The notes: a model not told the origin generated them from the letters alone. A stretch of 64,000 nucleotides of DNA from Streptomyces sp. XY006 (GCF_002237655.1 NZ_NOKT01000005.1:224241-288240), one strand, 5' to 3'; positions 34,416 to 44,299 are shown, counted from the first letter of the stretch. Made by a program: numbers and translations.

Positions 34416-35948
34416 GTGGAACGCGTGGACCTCATGCCCCCGGCCGCCGACGACGACTCGGCCCGCGGTGACGCCCCGGCCATCGGCGATCTCGCCGACG
34501 CCTACGCCGCCGTGCCCCTGCTCAACTGCCTGCTGCGCGAGGTCGCCCGGCCGGTGCGCGAGGAGGACGGACACCGCGTCCACCACCTGCCCGGCGAGGA
34601 CCGGCTGCTGCGCGTACGCGGAACCCGGCGGCCCGCCCGGCCCGAGATCCGGGTGGCGGGCGCCTGGCGGCGCCTCGGCCACGCCGAGCTGGTCGCCCTG
34701 GTCGCCGCGGAACTGCGCCGGCACACCGGCCTGGACAACCCCGGCCTGCCCGCCGAGATGACCGACAGCCGGGACGTGGTGGCCGCGCTGCTCGCCGCCC
34801 GCGCCTTGGCCACCCCGCCGAAGGACCTCTACCGGCGGTCCGAGCAGTGCCTGCTCACCGGCCACACCCACCACCCCGCGCCCAAGGCCCGCGGCGGCGG
34901 TCCCGCGGCGGACTGGCTGCCCTATGCGCCCGAGGCGTACGCCCGCTTCCCGCTGGTCCTGCTCGGCCTGCGCGAGGACACCGTCGTCGAGGACGGCGAC
35001 CCCTCCGCCCTGGACGCCCTCGGCACGGCCCCGCCCGGCTACCGGCTGCTGCCCGCCCACCCCTGGCAGCTCGGCCTGGCCGCCCGGGAGCTGGCCCCCG
35101 CCTTCGCGGACGGCAGACTCATCCGGCTCGGCACCACGGCCTTCGACACCTGGCCGACGGCCGCGATCCGCACGCTCTACGCCCCCGAGCGGGACCTGTT
35201 CCTGAAGTTCAGCCTGGACGTGCGCATCACCAACGACATCCGCCGGCTGTGGCGCCACGACCTGCTCGCCCTGCACCGGACCGACACCGCCGCCGCCACG
35301 GCCTTCGCGGCGTACGACGGCCCGCCCGGCTGGCTCGGCGACCGCGGGTACCGCACCGCCGACTTCGCCTTCGAGGCCCTCGCCGTCCTGGTCCGGGACG
35401 GCTTCGGCGGCCGCCTCGTGCCCGGGGCGACCCCGCTGCTCGCGGCCGGTCTCGTCGAGGGCTTCGACGGCAATCCGCTCGACCGGGTCACCGACCCCGA
35501 GGCCTGGTGGACGGCCTATCTGTCCCGCGCGGTGCCGCCGGTCCTGGCGGCCTTCGCCGGGCACGGCGTCGTCGTAGAGGCCCATCTGCAGAACACGCTG
35601 GTCGCCGTGGACGCCGACGGCCTGCCCGTGCAGGTGCTGTACCGGGACGCCGAGGGCGTGAAGCTGCTGCCGGACGTGGAGCGCGCGGCCGGCTGGGAAC
35701 GGCTGGTGTACTGCCTGGTCGTCAACCACCTCACCGAGATCGCGGGCGCCCTCGCCGAACGCCGGCCCGGCTACGACCCCTGGCCCGCGCTCCGCCGTGA
35801 ACTCGCCCGGCACGACCTCCCGGAGATCCCCGCCCTGCTCGCCTCCCCGACGCTCCCCGCCAAGACGAACCTGCTGCTGCGCTGGACGGGAGCGGACGGC
35901 GCCGACGCGCGCTACCTGCCGCTGCCGAACCCGTTCAGGCGGTCCTGA
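34416..35948 (+). CDS. IucA/IucC-family NIS siderophore synthetase B
   Basis: A 510-residue second NIS synthetase. Motifs in order: LLPAHPWQLGLAAREL, LFLKFSLDVRITNDIRRL, GVVVEAHLQNTLVAV and VLYRDAEGVKLLP, then a C-terminal LLASPTLPAKTNLLLRW that resembles the FhuF-like tail common in the family. GTG 34416 is the first start after the GGAAGGA region; ATG 34434 is a possible alternative. Two synthetases would suffice for two condensations on a citrate-like scaffold. The gene is followed by a cobalamin riboswitch that belongs to the next gene. Confidence 0.88.
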   Translation: MERVDLMPPAADDDSARGDAPAIGDLADAYAAVPLLNCLLREVARPVREEDGHRVHHLPGEDRLLRVRGTRRPARPEIRVAGAWRRLGHAELVALVAAELRRHTGLDNPGLPAEMTDSRDVVAALLAARALATPPKDLYRRSEQCLLTGHTHHPAPKARGGGPAADWLPYAPEAYARFPLVLLGLREDTVVEDGDPSALDALGTAPPGYRLLPAHPWQLGLAARELAPAFADGRLIRLGTTAFDTWPTAAIRTLYAPERDLFLKFSLDVRITNDIRRLWRHDLLALHRTDTAAATAFAAYDGPPGWLGDRGYRTADFAFEALAVLVRDGFGGRLVPGATPLLAAGLVEGFDGNPLDRVTDPEAWWTAYLSRAVPPVLAAFAGHGVVVEAHLQNTLVAVDADGLPVQVLYRDAEGVKLLPDVERAAGWERLVYCLVVNHLTEIAGALAERRPGYDPWPALRRELARHDLPEIPALLASPTLPAKTNLLLRWTGADGADARYLPLPNPFRRS

Positions 35949-35974
35949 CCCCGGCGCGGCCCCGTGGAATGATG

Positions 35975-36128
35975 ACCGGCGACAAAGGCGAGCGCGGACG
36001 AGGAAGCCGGTGTGAATCCGGTGCGGTCCCGCCACTGTGATCGGTGAGCCGGTCCCGACAGGCCACTGCCCGCGAGCGGGTGGGAAGGCCGGGACCGGCG
36101 GCGACCCGAGAGCCAGGAGACTCACGCG
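35975..36128 (+). ncRNA. Cobalamin riboswitch
   Basis: The conserved elements appear in order: GAAGCCGGTGTGAATCCGG (36003-36021), GCCACTGTGA (36031-36040), a GCCACTGCCCGC-type element (36062-36073), and the B12 box AGCCAGGAGACTCAC (36111-36125). Spacing and motifs are those of an adenosylcobalamin-type aptamer. It lies 58-211 bp before the ATG of the (2Fe-2S) ferredoxin-like gene. A CCTCC stretch just after the B12 box could mask the downstream ribosome site. Confidence 0.92.
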
Positions 36129-36185
36129 GTCGCCTCCTCCACGGACCACCGGGGCGGATCTCCCCGGAGAGAGGGCAGGTGCGGC

Positions 36186-36605
36186 ATGCCCGCGACGCCG
36201 GCCGGCGAACCCCTGGACGACACCGGCGAACCCCTGGACGACACCCCGGGCGATGCCCCGCCGTGCCGTGTCGTCGTCTGCCGGGACTGCTGCTGCGGCA
36301 GCCCCAAGGTGACCGGGGTCGACCACGCCGCCCAGACCGCGCGCCTGCGCGCGGCGGCGCCGGTGCGGATCTCCGACTGCCTTGACGTGTGCGACCAGGC
36401 CAACGTGGTCGTCGTGCAGCCGTCCGCCGCGGGCCGGGCCGCCGGTGCCCGGCCCGTCTGGCTCGGCCTGGTCAACGACCCGGCCGCCACCGAGGACGTG
36501 GTCTCCTGGGTCCGCGCCGGCGGCCCCGGAGTGGCCCCGCTGCCCGACATCCTCGGCCTGTACGTCTTCAGCCCCCGGGCGCGACGGGACGGGGACCGCC
36601 CCTGA
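36186..36605 (+). CDS. (2Fe-2S) ferredoxin-domain protein under cobalamin control
   Basis: A 139-residue thioredoxin-like (2Fe-2S) ferredoxin. Cysteines are arranged as VVVCRDCCCGSPKV (about 28-41), then RISDCLDVCDQANVVVVQPS (about 61-80), giving the four-cysteine set of this fold plus an extra Cys. The C-terminal LPDILGLYVFSPRAR closes the domain. The N-terminus has a direct repeat, GEPLDDT twice. The upstream B12 riboswitch implies it is made when cobalamin is scarce. It may supply electrons for corrin-ring cobalt reduction or another cobalamin-replacing process, but cobalamin synthesis genes are not in the window. Confidence 0.8.
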   Translation: MPATPAGEPLDDTGEPLDDTPGDAPPCRVVVCRDCCCGSPKVTGVDHAAQTARLRAAAPVRISDCLDVCDQANVVVVQPSAAGRAAGARPVWLGLVNDPAATEDVVSWVRAGGPGVAPLPDILGLYVFSPRARRDGDRP

Positions 36606-36612
36606 CACCGGC

Positions 36613-38685
36613 CTAGGCCGCCCTCCGGCCGCGGACCAGCAGCCACAGGAAGTACGGCGTGCCGATCACGGCCGTCATCAGGCCGGCGCCCAGCTGGGCC
36701 GGGGCGATCACGGTCCGGCCCAGCAGGTCGGCGGTGCCGACGAGCGCGGCGCCGAGCAGGACGGCGACCGGCACCACCCGCACGTGCCGGCGGCCCACCA
36801 GGGCCCGGGCCGCGTGCGGCGCGACGAGGCCCACGAAGCCGATGGTGCCGGCCGAGGCCACGGCGGTCCCCGCCAGCAGCACGCCCACCACCAGGAAACC
36901 GAGCCGGGCCCGGGGCAGCCCGAGCCCGAGCAGGCGCGGGGTGTCCCCGTCCAGGGAGACGAGGTCCAGTTCGGTGCGCCGGGCGACCGCGACGGCCACC
37001 CCCAGGGCCAGTACGAGCGCGACGGGCACGACGTCCGCCGTGGTCCGCCCGTACGTCGAACCGGACAGCCAGGTCAGCGCCTTCGTGGCGTTGAACGGGT
37101 CGGTGAGCACGATGAGCAGGCTGATCAGGGCCGTCGACCCGGCCGCCATGCCGATGCCGACGAGGACCAGCCGGCTCTGCTGGTAGCCGCCGCGGGCGGC
37201 GAGTCCGAAGACCACGGCGGAGGCCAGCGCCGCACCCGCGAACGCGGCCCCGGCGATGCCCCAGGAACCGGCGGCGGGCACGGTGGTCACCAGCAGCACG
37301 GCCCCGAGGGCGGCACCGCCCGAGACGCCCAGCACCCCGGGCTCCGCGAGCGGGTTGCGCGTCACGGCCTGCACCAGCGTGCCGGCCAGGGCGAGCGCGG
37401 CGCCCGCGCACAGCGCCGCGAGTACGCGCGGCACCCGGGTGTCCAGGACGAAGGAGACGGCCTGACCGGCCCGCCCCTGCGCCCAGTTGGCGACGTCGCC
37501 GAGCAGGAGCTTGCTGTCGCCCAGCAGGACACCGGCCAGGGCGACCCCGACGACCACCGCGGCCAGGGCGGCCACCGTGGCCAGGAACGCCGTCCGGCCG
37601 GGGATGCGCAGCCGGTCCGGAGCCTCCACCCCGGCGGTGTCCTTCAGGCGCAGCGCCGTCGCCACCAGGAACACGGCGCCGACCAGGCTGGTGACGATGC
37701 CGGTGGGCACGCCGACGGCCGTGTCCGCGGGGATCAGGGCCCGCAGCAGCACGTCCGAGCCGAGCACCAGCGCGGCCCCGGCCAGCCCGGCCACCGGCAG
37801 CGCGGCCCGCGCGCGGACGAAGCCCCGGAACCGGCGGGCGAGCGGACGGACCAGGGCGGGCGCGCAGAGCCCGACGTAGCCGAGAGGGCCGGCGAGCGTG
37901 ACGGCCGCCGCGGACAGCAGCGCCGCCAGCACCACCACCGTGACGCGGGTGGCGTGCACCGGGACGCCGAGACCGCGCGCCGCGTCGTCGCCGAGGGCGA
38001 GCGCGTCGACCCGGCGGGCGACCAGCAGCAGCCCGGCGAGCCCGACGAGCGCGACGGGGAGCATCTGCAGGACACCGTCGAAGCCGTTCTGGCCGATGCT
38101 GCCCTGGTTCCACTGGTAGAGGCCCTCCGTCTGCTGCGGGAACAGCAGCAACAGGCCTTCCGTCAGGGAGTTCAGGCCCAGCGCGAGCGCGGTGCCGGCG
38201 AGGACCAGCCGTACCGTGCCCGTGCCCAGGCCGGACAGGGCGAGCACCACGGCCGCGGCCACCAGACCGCCCGCGAAGGCGACGCCCGAGGAGGCGAGCA
38301 GGGGCAGGGAGACGCCGGTCGCGCCGACGAGGCCGAGCGCCAGGTAGGAACCGGCGTTCACGGCGAGGGTGTCGGGCGAGGCGAGCACGTTGCGGCTGAC
38401 GGCCTGGAGCACGGCGCCCGCGATGCCGAGGACGACGCCGACCAGGACGCCCGCGGTCATCCGCGGCAGCCGGGAGGCGATCACCACGGACGCGTCGGCC
38501 GGATCGGCCTGCCCGGTCAGGGCCTTGAACACCTGGGCCGGCCCGACGGCGGCGGTGCCCTGGGTGATGTCGACGACCGCGAGGGCGGCGACGAGGAGGA
38601 CGAGCCCGGCCGTCACCGCGGCCGCGCCCGACCGGGACGGGGCCGCGGGGGGACGGACGGCGGGGGGCGCTTCGGTGACGGCCAT
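36613..38685 (-). CDS. Fused double FecCD-type siderophore ABC permease
   Basis: A 690-residue integral membrane protein made of two tandem BtuC/FecCD permease units in one chain (about 1-340 and 350-690), the FhuB arrangement. Each half has the family helices and an ATPase-contacting loop: LGVPVHATRVTVVVLAALLS and LGLGLPRARLGFLVVGVLLA; GPLGYVGLCAPALVRPLARR and GTIGFVGLVAPHAARALVGR are the equivalent segments. ATG 38685 is 8 bp after the binding-protein stop, so it is the third gene of an ATPase-binding protein-permease operon. It should import a ferric siderophore; vitamin B12 is a formal alternative given the neighbouring riboswitch, but iron boxes argue for iron. Confidence 0.93.
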   Translation of the reverse strand: MAVTEAPPAVRPPAAPSRSGAAAVTAGLVLLVAALAVVDITQGTAAVGPAQVFKALTGQADPADASVVIASRLPRMTAGVLVGVVLGIAGAVLQAVSRNVLASPDTLAVNAGSYLALGLVGATGVSLPLLASSGVAFAGGLVAAAVVLALSGLGTGTVRLVLAGTALALGLNSLTEGLLLLFPQQTEGLYQWNQGSIGQNGFDGVLQMLPVALVGLAGLLLVARRVDALALGDDAARGLGVPVHATRVTVVVLAALLSAAAVTLAGPLGYVGLCAPALVRPLARRFRGFVRARAALPVAGLAGAALVLGSDVLLRALIPADTAVGVPTGIVTSLVGAVFLVATALRLKDTAGVEAPDRLRIPGRTAFLATVAALAAVVVGVALAGVLLGDSKLLLGDVANWAQGRAGQAVSFVLDTRVPRVLAALCAGAALALAGTLVQAVTRNPLAEPGVLGVSGGAALGAVLLVTTVPAAGSWGIAGAAFAGAALASAVVFGLAARGGYQQSRLVLVGIGMAAGSTALISLLIVLTDPFNATKALTWLSGSTYGRTTADVVPVALVLALGVAVAVARRTELDLVSLDGDTPRLLGLGLPRARLGFLVVGVLLAGTAVASAGTIGFVGLVAPHAARALVGRRHVRVVPVAVLLGAALVGTADLLGRTVIAPAQLGAGLMTAVIGTPYFLWLLVRGRRAA

Positions 38686-38693
38686 GACGGGCG

Positions 38694-39677
38694 TTACTTC
38701 GTCAGCGCGCCGACGAGGGCGTCGATGTACGCCTCCATCGAACCGGGGCCGCCGAACATCCAGATGCCGTCGGGCAGGCGGTGCACCTCGCCCGCCTTCA
38801 CGAACGGCAGGGAGGTCCACACGGCGTTCTTCTTCAGCTGCCCGGCGAACGGGTTGCTGGCCTTGTCGCCGTCGTTGCCGATGTAGGCGAAGGCGGTGTC
38901 CTCGGGCAGGGCGGTGAGGCCCTCGACGTCGGTGGTGCCGAGGCCGTAGGCCGGGTCGCCCTTGACCTTCCAGGCGTTCTTCAGGCCGAGCTCCTCGTTG
39001 ACGGAGCCGATGAGGGAGCCGCTGGTGTACGGACGGATGGAGACCTGGTTGGACGTCACGTAGCCGTCGGCGAAGGCGATGCCGGTGCCGTCGAGCTCGG
39101 CGTCGGCGAGGGTCTTGCGGCCCTCGGCGACCTTGGCCTCGAAGCTCGTGCGGGCGGCCTCGGCCTTGTCGGTGGTGCCGGTGGCCTTGGCGATCAGGTC
39201 GAGGTTCTTGAACATCTGCCCGATCTGGTCGGCGGCGTCGGCCGACTTGATCTCCAGCACCGGGGCGATCTTCCGCAGCTGCTTCACGGCCGCGTCCGGC
39301 AGGTCGGAGCCGGCCACGATCAGGTCGGGGGAGAGGGAGGCGATGGTGTCCATGCTCGGCTCGCCGCGCGTGCCGATGTCCTTGGGCTCGTTCTTCAGCG
39401 GGACGGCGGTGTCCCAGGTCTTGTAGCCCTTGACGTCGGCGACGCCCACGGGGTCGACGCCGAGGGTGATCAGGCTCTCGACCTCGTTCCACTCGGTGGC
39501 GACGACCTTCTTCGCCGGGCCGTCCAGCTTCACCTTGGCGCCGGTGGCGTCGGTGAGGGTGATGCCCTTGGAGGCCTTGGCCTCGGAGGTGTCGGCGGCC
39601 GGCTCGGTGGTGCCGCAGGCGGCGAGGGCGAGCGCCGCGGCGGTGGTGGTGGCAGCGGTGAGCAGGAGACGTCTCAT
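38694..39677 (-). CDS. Iron-siderophore ABC transporter substrate-binding lipoprotein
   Basis: A 327-residue lipoprotein with a lipobox LALAACGTT (Cys at about 21) and the FhuD/BtuF-type fold. KVVATEWNEVESLITLGVDP and SLSPDLIVAGSDL are typical family blocks; the C-terminal lobe includes PEDTAFAYIGNDG. It captures a ferric siderophore outside the membrane and passes it to the fused permease. The start overlaps the ATPase stop by four bases (ATGA). Confidence 0.93.
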   Translation of the reverse strand: MRRLLLTAATTTAAALALAACGTTEPAADTSEAKASKGITLTDATGAKVKLDGPAKKVVATEWNEVESLITLGVDPVGVADVKGYKTWDTAVPLKNEPKDIGTRGEPSMDTIASLSPDLIVAGSDLPDAAVKQLRKIAPVLEIKSADAADQIGQMFKNLDLIAKATGTTDKAEAARTSFEAKVAEGRKTLADAELDGTGIAFADGYVTSNQVSIRPYTSGSLIGSVNEELGLKNAWKVKGDPAYGLGTTDVEGLTALPEDTAFAYIGNDGDKASNPFAGQLKKNAVWTSLPFVKAGEVHRLPDGIWMFGGPGSMEAYIDALVGALTK

Positions 39678-40540
39678 GAGGTGGTGCCGAGCCTTTCGCT
39701 TCGGGTGGTGCGGGTGTGGTGGCGGCCGATCGGACGGGTCCGCAGCCGGCCGGTGAGGGGGTCGGTGTCGACGTCGATCCGGATGCCGTAGACGGCCGTG
39801 AGGCGCTCCGGCGTCAGGACGTCCTCGGGCGGTCCGTCGGCGACGATCCGGCCCGCTTCGAGCAGCGTGATCCGGTCGGCGATCGCCGCCGCCTGGTCGA
39901 GGTCGTGCAGGACGACGCCGACGGCGATGCCGTGGTCGTCCGCCAGGTCGCGGACGAGGTCGAGGAGTTCGATCTGGTAGCGCAGGTCGAGATAGGTCGT
40001 GGGCTCGTCCAGCAGCAGCACCCCGGTCTCCTGCGCGAGGCAGCTCGCCAGCCAGACGCGCTGCAGCTGCCCGCCGGAGAGGTGGTCGGCGCCGCGCTCG
40101 GCGAGGTCCGTGACCCCGGTCAGCGCCAGCGCCCGCTCCACCGCGGCGGCGGCGTCGGCGTCCGGGCGGCCGAAGCGGCCCCGGTAGGGGTAGCGGCCGA
40201 ACTCCACGAGGTCGCGCACGGTCAGCCCGCTGGGCGTGGGCCGGCCCTGGGTCAGCAGGGCCACGTGCCGGGCGAACTCCCGGGCGGACAGGGCCAGGCC
40301 GTCGATGTCGCCGTCGATCCGCAGCCCGGCCCGGCGGGCCCGCTGCAGCCGGGCGACGGTCCGCAGCAGCGTCGACTTCCCGCTGCCGTTGGGGCCGACC
40401 AGGACGGTGACCTCCCCGGGCCGCAGCGCGATCGACGCGTCGTGCACGACGTCGACGCCGTCGTACGACACGGTCACGTCCGTGGCCGACAGTTCATGCC
40501 CGCGCAGACGCTGTCCGCCGGGTGCTTCACCAGATCTCAC
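39674..40540 (-). CDS. Iron-siderophore ABC transporter ATPase
   Basis: A 288-residue FecE/FhuC-type ATPase: Walker A VGPNGSGKSTLL, signature LSGGQLQRVWLA, Walker B VLLLDEPTTYLDL, and a switch histidine in VGVVLHDLDQ. Start is GTG 40540; there is no clear ribosome site, and an iron box begins five bases upstream, so a leaderless or near-leaderless transcript is likely. First gene of the uptake operon. Expression should be repressed by DmdR with iron. Confidence 0.93.
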   Translation of the reverse strand: MRSGEAPGGQRLRGHELSATDVTVSYDGVDVVHDASIALRPGEVTVLVGPNGSGKSTLLRTVARLQRARRAGLRIDGDIDGLALSAREFARHVALLTQGRPTPSGLTVRDLVEFGRYPYRGRFGRPDADAAAAVERALALTGVTDLAERGADHLSGGQLQRVWLASCLAQETGVLLLDEPTTYLDLRYQIELLDLVRDLADDHGIAVGVVLHDLDQAAAIADRITLLEAGRIVADGPPEDVLTPERLTAVYGIRIDVDTDPLTGRLRTRPIGRHHTRTTRSERLGTTS

Positions 40541-40545
40541 GTGGC

Positions 40546-40564
40546 GAAGGTTAGCCTAACCTAA
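40546..40564 (-). promoter_or_regulatory. DmdR-type iron box before the uptake operon
   Basis: GAAGGTTAGCCTAACCTAA matches the reverse complement of the Streptomyces iron box TTAGGTTAGGCTCACCTAA at 16 of 19 positions. It lies between the flavoprotein stop and the ATPase start. Confidence 0.85.
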
Positions 40565-40590
40565 CCGCAGGTCGGGAGGGGGGTGCCCGC

Positions 40591-41157
40591 TCAGCCGGCG
40601 GCCGGCCAGGACGCGGGGTCCCACACGCCCGAGCGGCGCAGCGAAGCGGGGCAGTGCAGATAGATCTCGTCGATCTCCAACAGCAGGGCGAGGGCGGGAC
40701 GTTGGCCGCCGTGGCTCATCGCGTCGAAGAACGGGGCGTCGGTGAGGATGCGGGCCCGGCCGTTGACGCGCAGGACCTCCTTGCCGCCGGGTATCAGGTA
40801 CAGCAGCCCGGCGTGCGGGTTGTCGAGGATGTTGTGCAGGCTGTCGCCGCGCCGGTTGCCCGGCCGCTCGGGCAGGGCGATCGTGCCGGGGTCGACGACG
40901 TGCGTGAAGCCGGCCGCGTCCCCGCGGGGCGAGACGTCGCAGTTGCCTCCCGCGCCGGAGGTGGCCAGCAGGCAGAAGGAGGAGCGGGCGAGGATGCCGA
41001 GGTCCTGCTCGGTGAGCCGGTCGTGGACCTTCTCGATCACCACGGGCCAGGGCTCGCCCAGCAGTTCGCGCAGTTCGCTGCGGGAGGTCAGCTCGGTCCA
41101 GCCCTCCCCGGGCGCTGCGTCCGGCCGGCTCCCGGCGGCGTCGAAGGTGTGCGGCAT
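40591..41157 (-). CDS. FMN-dependent PPOX-type flavoprotein (MSMEG_1061 family)
   Basis: A 188-residue split-barrel flavoprotein of the pyridoxamine-5'-phosphate-oxidase superfamily. The typical segments are SSFCLLATSGAGGNCDVSPR, VDPGTIALPERPGNRRGDSL and NILDNPHAGLLYLIPGGKEV, which bind FMN in this fold. Its place just upstream of the siderophore uptake operon, with its own iron box 30 bp before the ATG, suggests a role in iron release from imported siderophore or in haem/flavin chemistry. A general F420/FMN reductase cannot be excluded. ATG 41157 is preceded by GGGAGCCGG. Confidence 0.85.
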   Translation of the reverse strand: MPHTFDAAGSRPDAAPGEGWTELTSRSELRELLGEPWPVVIEKVHDRLTEQDLGILARSSFCLLATSGAGGNCDVSPRGDAAGFTHVVDPGTIALPERPGNRRGDSLHNILDNPHAGLLYLIPGGKEVLRVNGRARILTDAPFFDAMSHGGQRPALALLLEIDEIYLHCPASLRRSGVWDPASWPAAG

Positions 41158-41186
41158 GGCCGGCTCCCGTGCTCGGAATGATCGAC

Positions 41187-41205
41187 TTAGGCTTGGCTAA
41201 CCTTA
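41187..41205. promoter_or_regulatory. DmdR-type iron box before the flavoprotein gene
   Basis: TTAGGCTTGGCTAACCTTA matches the iron-box consensus TTAGGTTAGGCTCACCTAA at 15 of 19 positions. It is in the divergent gap with the HipA-like gene (start 41262), but orientation and distance favour the flavoprotein. Confidence 0.8.
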
Positions 41206-41261
41206 ACGGGCCCGCAGCTGCTGATCGCTGCCCCGGCCCTGCCGCCCGGTACGGTGGGGGA

Positions 41262-42176
41262 ATGCTGTCCGAGGTCACCGCCACCCGCTACATCGAGCCC
41301 CTGCGCTCCGGCGGTTCCGTCCCCGGGATCGTCGAGGCGGACGACCTGGGCACCTACGTCGTGAAGTTCACCGGCTCCGCGCAGGGCCGCAAGGCGCTGG
41401 TCGCCGAGGTGATCGTGGGCGAGCTGGCCCGGGCGCTCGGGCTGCGGTTCCCGGAGCTGGTCCTGGTGCACTTCGACCCGGCGATCGCCGACGAGGAGCC
41501 GCACCAGGAGGTGCGCGGCCTGCACGAGGCCAGCGCCGGCGTCAACCTCGGCATGGACTACCTGCCGGGCGCCCGCGACTTCACCCCCGAGGTCGCCCGG
41601 GCCTTCCCCGTCGATCCGCTGGAGGCCGGGCGGATCGTCTGGCTGGACGCCCTGACCGTGAACGTCGACCGCACGGTCCACAGCTCCAACCTCATGGTCT
41701 GGCCCACCCTGGGCGTGGCACCCCCGCGCCTGTGGCTCATCGACCACGGCGCCGCCCTCGTCTTCCACCACCGCTGGGACGGCACCGACCCCGCCAAGTC
41801 CTACGACTTCCGCCACCACGCCCTCGGCCACTACGTGCCCGACGTCCGGGCCGCCGACGCCGAGCTCGCCCCGAAGGTCACCGAGGAACTGCTGCGCCGG
41901 ATCCTCGCGGAGGTCCCGGACGCCTGGCTCGCCGACGACCCGGCCTTCGGCACCCCGGACGCGGCCCGCGAGGCGTACGTGGCGTATCTGCACGCGCGCG
42001 TGCGGGCCTCCGGGGCGTGGCTGCCCACCGACTTCCCCAGCCGGGAGGAGCTCGCCGCCGAGGAGGCCCTGCGGGCGGCGCGGAATCAGCAAGGACGCCC
42101 CGCGTGGCTCAAGCAGGTCCCCGACCTGCACGGCAAGCCCGCGGCCCACCAGGATTGGTCGGTGCACCTCGGATGA
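41262..42176 (+). CDS. HipA-like kinase-fold protein
   Basis: A 304-residue protein of the HipA-like kinase family found widely in actinobacteria without a HipB antitoxin. The ATP-anchoring lysine segment is YVVKFTGSAQGRKALVAE; the catalytic block WLDALTVNVDRTVHSSN replaces the HipA N-x-D-x-H-x-x-N loop; the metal-binding segment is LWLIDHGAAL in place of DFD. It is thus a divergent or partly degenerate kinase. ATG 41262 follows GTGGGGG. Its stop overlaps the next start by four bases, coupling it to a SelW-like protein. Phosphorylation target is unknown, and I see no reason to call it a toxin. Confidence 0.8.
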   Translation: MLSEVTATRYIEPLRSGGSVPGIVEADDLGTYVVKFTGSAQGRKALVAEVIVGELARALGLRFPELVLVHFDPAIADEEPHQEVRGLHEASAGVNLGMDYLPGARDFTPEVARAFPVDPLEAGRIVWLDALTVNVDRTVHSSNLMVWPTLGVAPPRLWLIDHGAALVFHHRWDGTDPAKSYDFRHHALGHYVPDVRAADAELAPKVTEELLRRILAEVPDAWLADDPAFGTPDAAREAYVAYLHARVRASGAWLPTDFPSREELAAEEALRAARNQQGRPAWLKQVPDLHGKPAAHQDWSVHLG

Positions 42177-42442
42177 GTGGCCGTGTCGAGATCGAGTACT
42201 GCACCCAGTGCCGCTGGCTGCCCCGCGCGGCCTGGCTGGCACAGGAGTTGCTGACCACCTTCGAGACCGAACTGACGGAACTGGCCCTGAAGCCCGGCAC
42301 GGGCGGGGTGTTCGTGGTCCGCGTCGGCGACGAGGTCGTCTGGGACCGCCGGGAGCAGGGCTTCCCCGAGCCGACGGCCGTGAAGAGGGCCGTACGCGAC
42401 CGAGTGGCCCCGGGCAGGACCCTGGGCCACTCGGAGCGGTAG
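42173..42442 (+). CDS. SelT/SelW/SelH-family (Rdx) thioredoxin-like protein
   Basis: An 89-residue thioredoxin-like redox protein, beginning MSGRVEIEYCTQCRWLPRA. The CxxC pair (Cys10, Cys13) takes the place of the CxxU of eukaryotic SelW. The GTGGVFVVRVGDEVVWDR block is typical of the family. Such proteins act in thiol redox chemistry, but the partner is generally unknown. The four-base overlap (ATGA) with the HipA-like kinase gene suggests that the two work together, possibly with redox control of the kinase; that is inference. Confidence 0.88.
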   Translation: MSGRVEIEYCTQCRWLPRAAWLAQELLTTFETELTELALKPGTGGVFVVRVGDEVVWDRREQGFPEPTAVKRAVRDRVAPGRTLGHSER

Positions 42443-42468
42443 GGGCTCCTTCGGGCGGTGGCGGCTGC

Positions 42469-44094
<1,626 letters not shown>

Positions 44095-44197
44095 GAACGG
44101 TCACTTCCTTCAGCGAACTGTGAAGACGAGCCGGCGGTGGCACCCGGTGTCAGTCTTCCCGGATACGGCGTCAGGCGCCCGGGGAGCCTTCGGGCGC

Positions 44198-44250
44198 TTC
44201 TGATCTGTGGATAGTAGTTTCCTCATGGTGGAAGTTCAATGGTCTGTTGA
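44198..44250. promoter_or_regulatory. Operators before aceB (putative AllR pair and degenerate TCAACA palindrome)
   Basis: TTCTGATCTGTGGAT (44198-44212) and TTCCTCATGGTGGAA (44219-44233) have centres 21 bp apart and match the pairs before gcl, hyi and allR. Next to them, TCAATGGTCTGTTGA (44236-44250) matches the TCAACA-N3-TGTTGA palindrome at 10 of 12 fixed positions. Confidence 0.6.
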
Positions 44251-44299
44251 TGTCGAGATTCTCCGAGTCGAGGCAAGGTGGCGCTCCGTGCCACCCCGT

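Noticed and set aside
34377..36608. Long minus-strand frame over NIS synthetase B and the ferredoxin-like gene
   Set aside because: Low-complexity composition, and it would run antisense through the riboswitch and two clear family genes.
32822..41205. Complete known siderophore cluster such as desferrioxamine
   Set aside because: No lysine decarboxylase, N-monooxygenase or acyltransferase is present, and there are two synthetases rather than one DesD-like gene.
41262..42442. HipBA toxin-antitoxin module
   Set aside because: No HipB-type HTH gene is adjacent, and the kinase catalytic and metal motifs differ from HipA; the partner is a redox protein.
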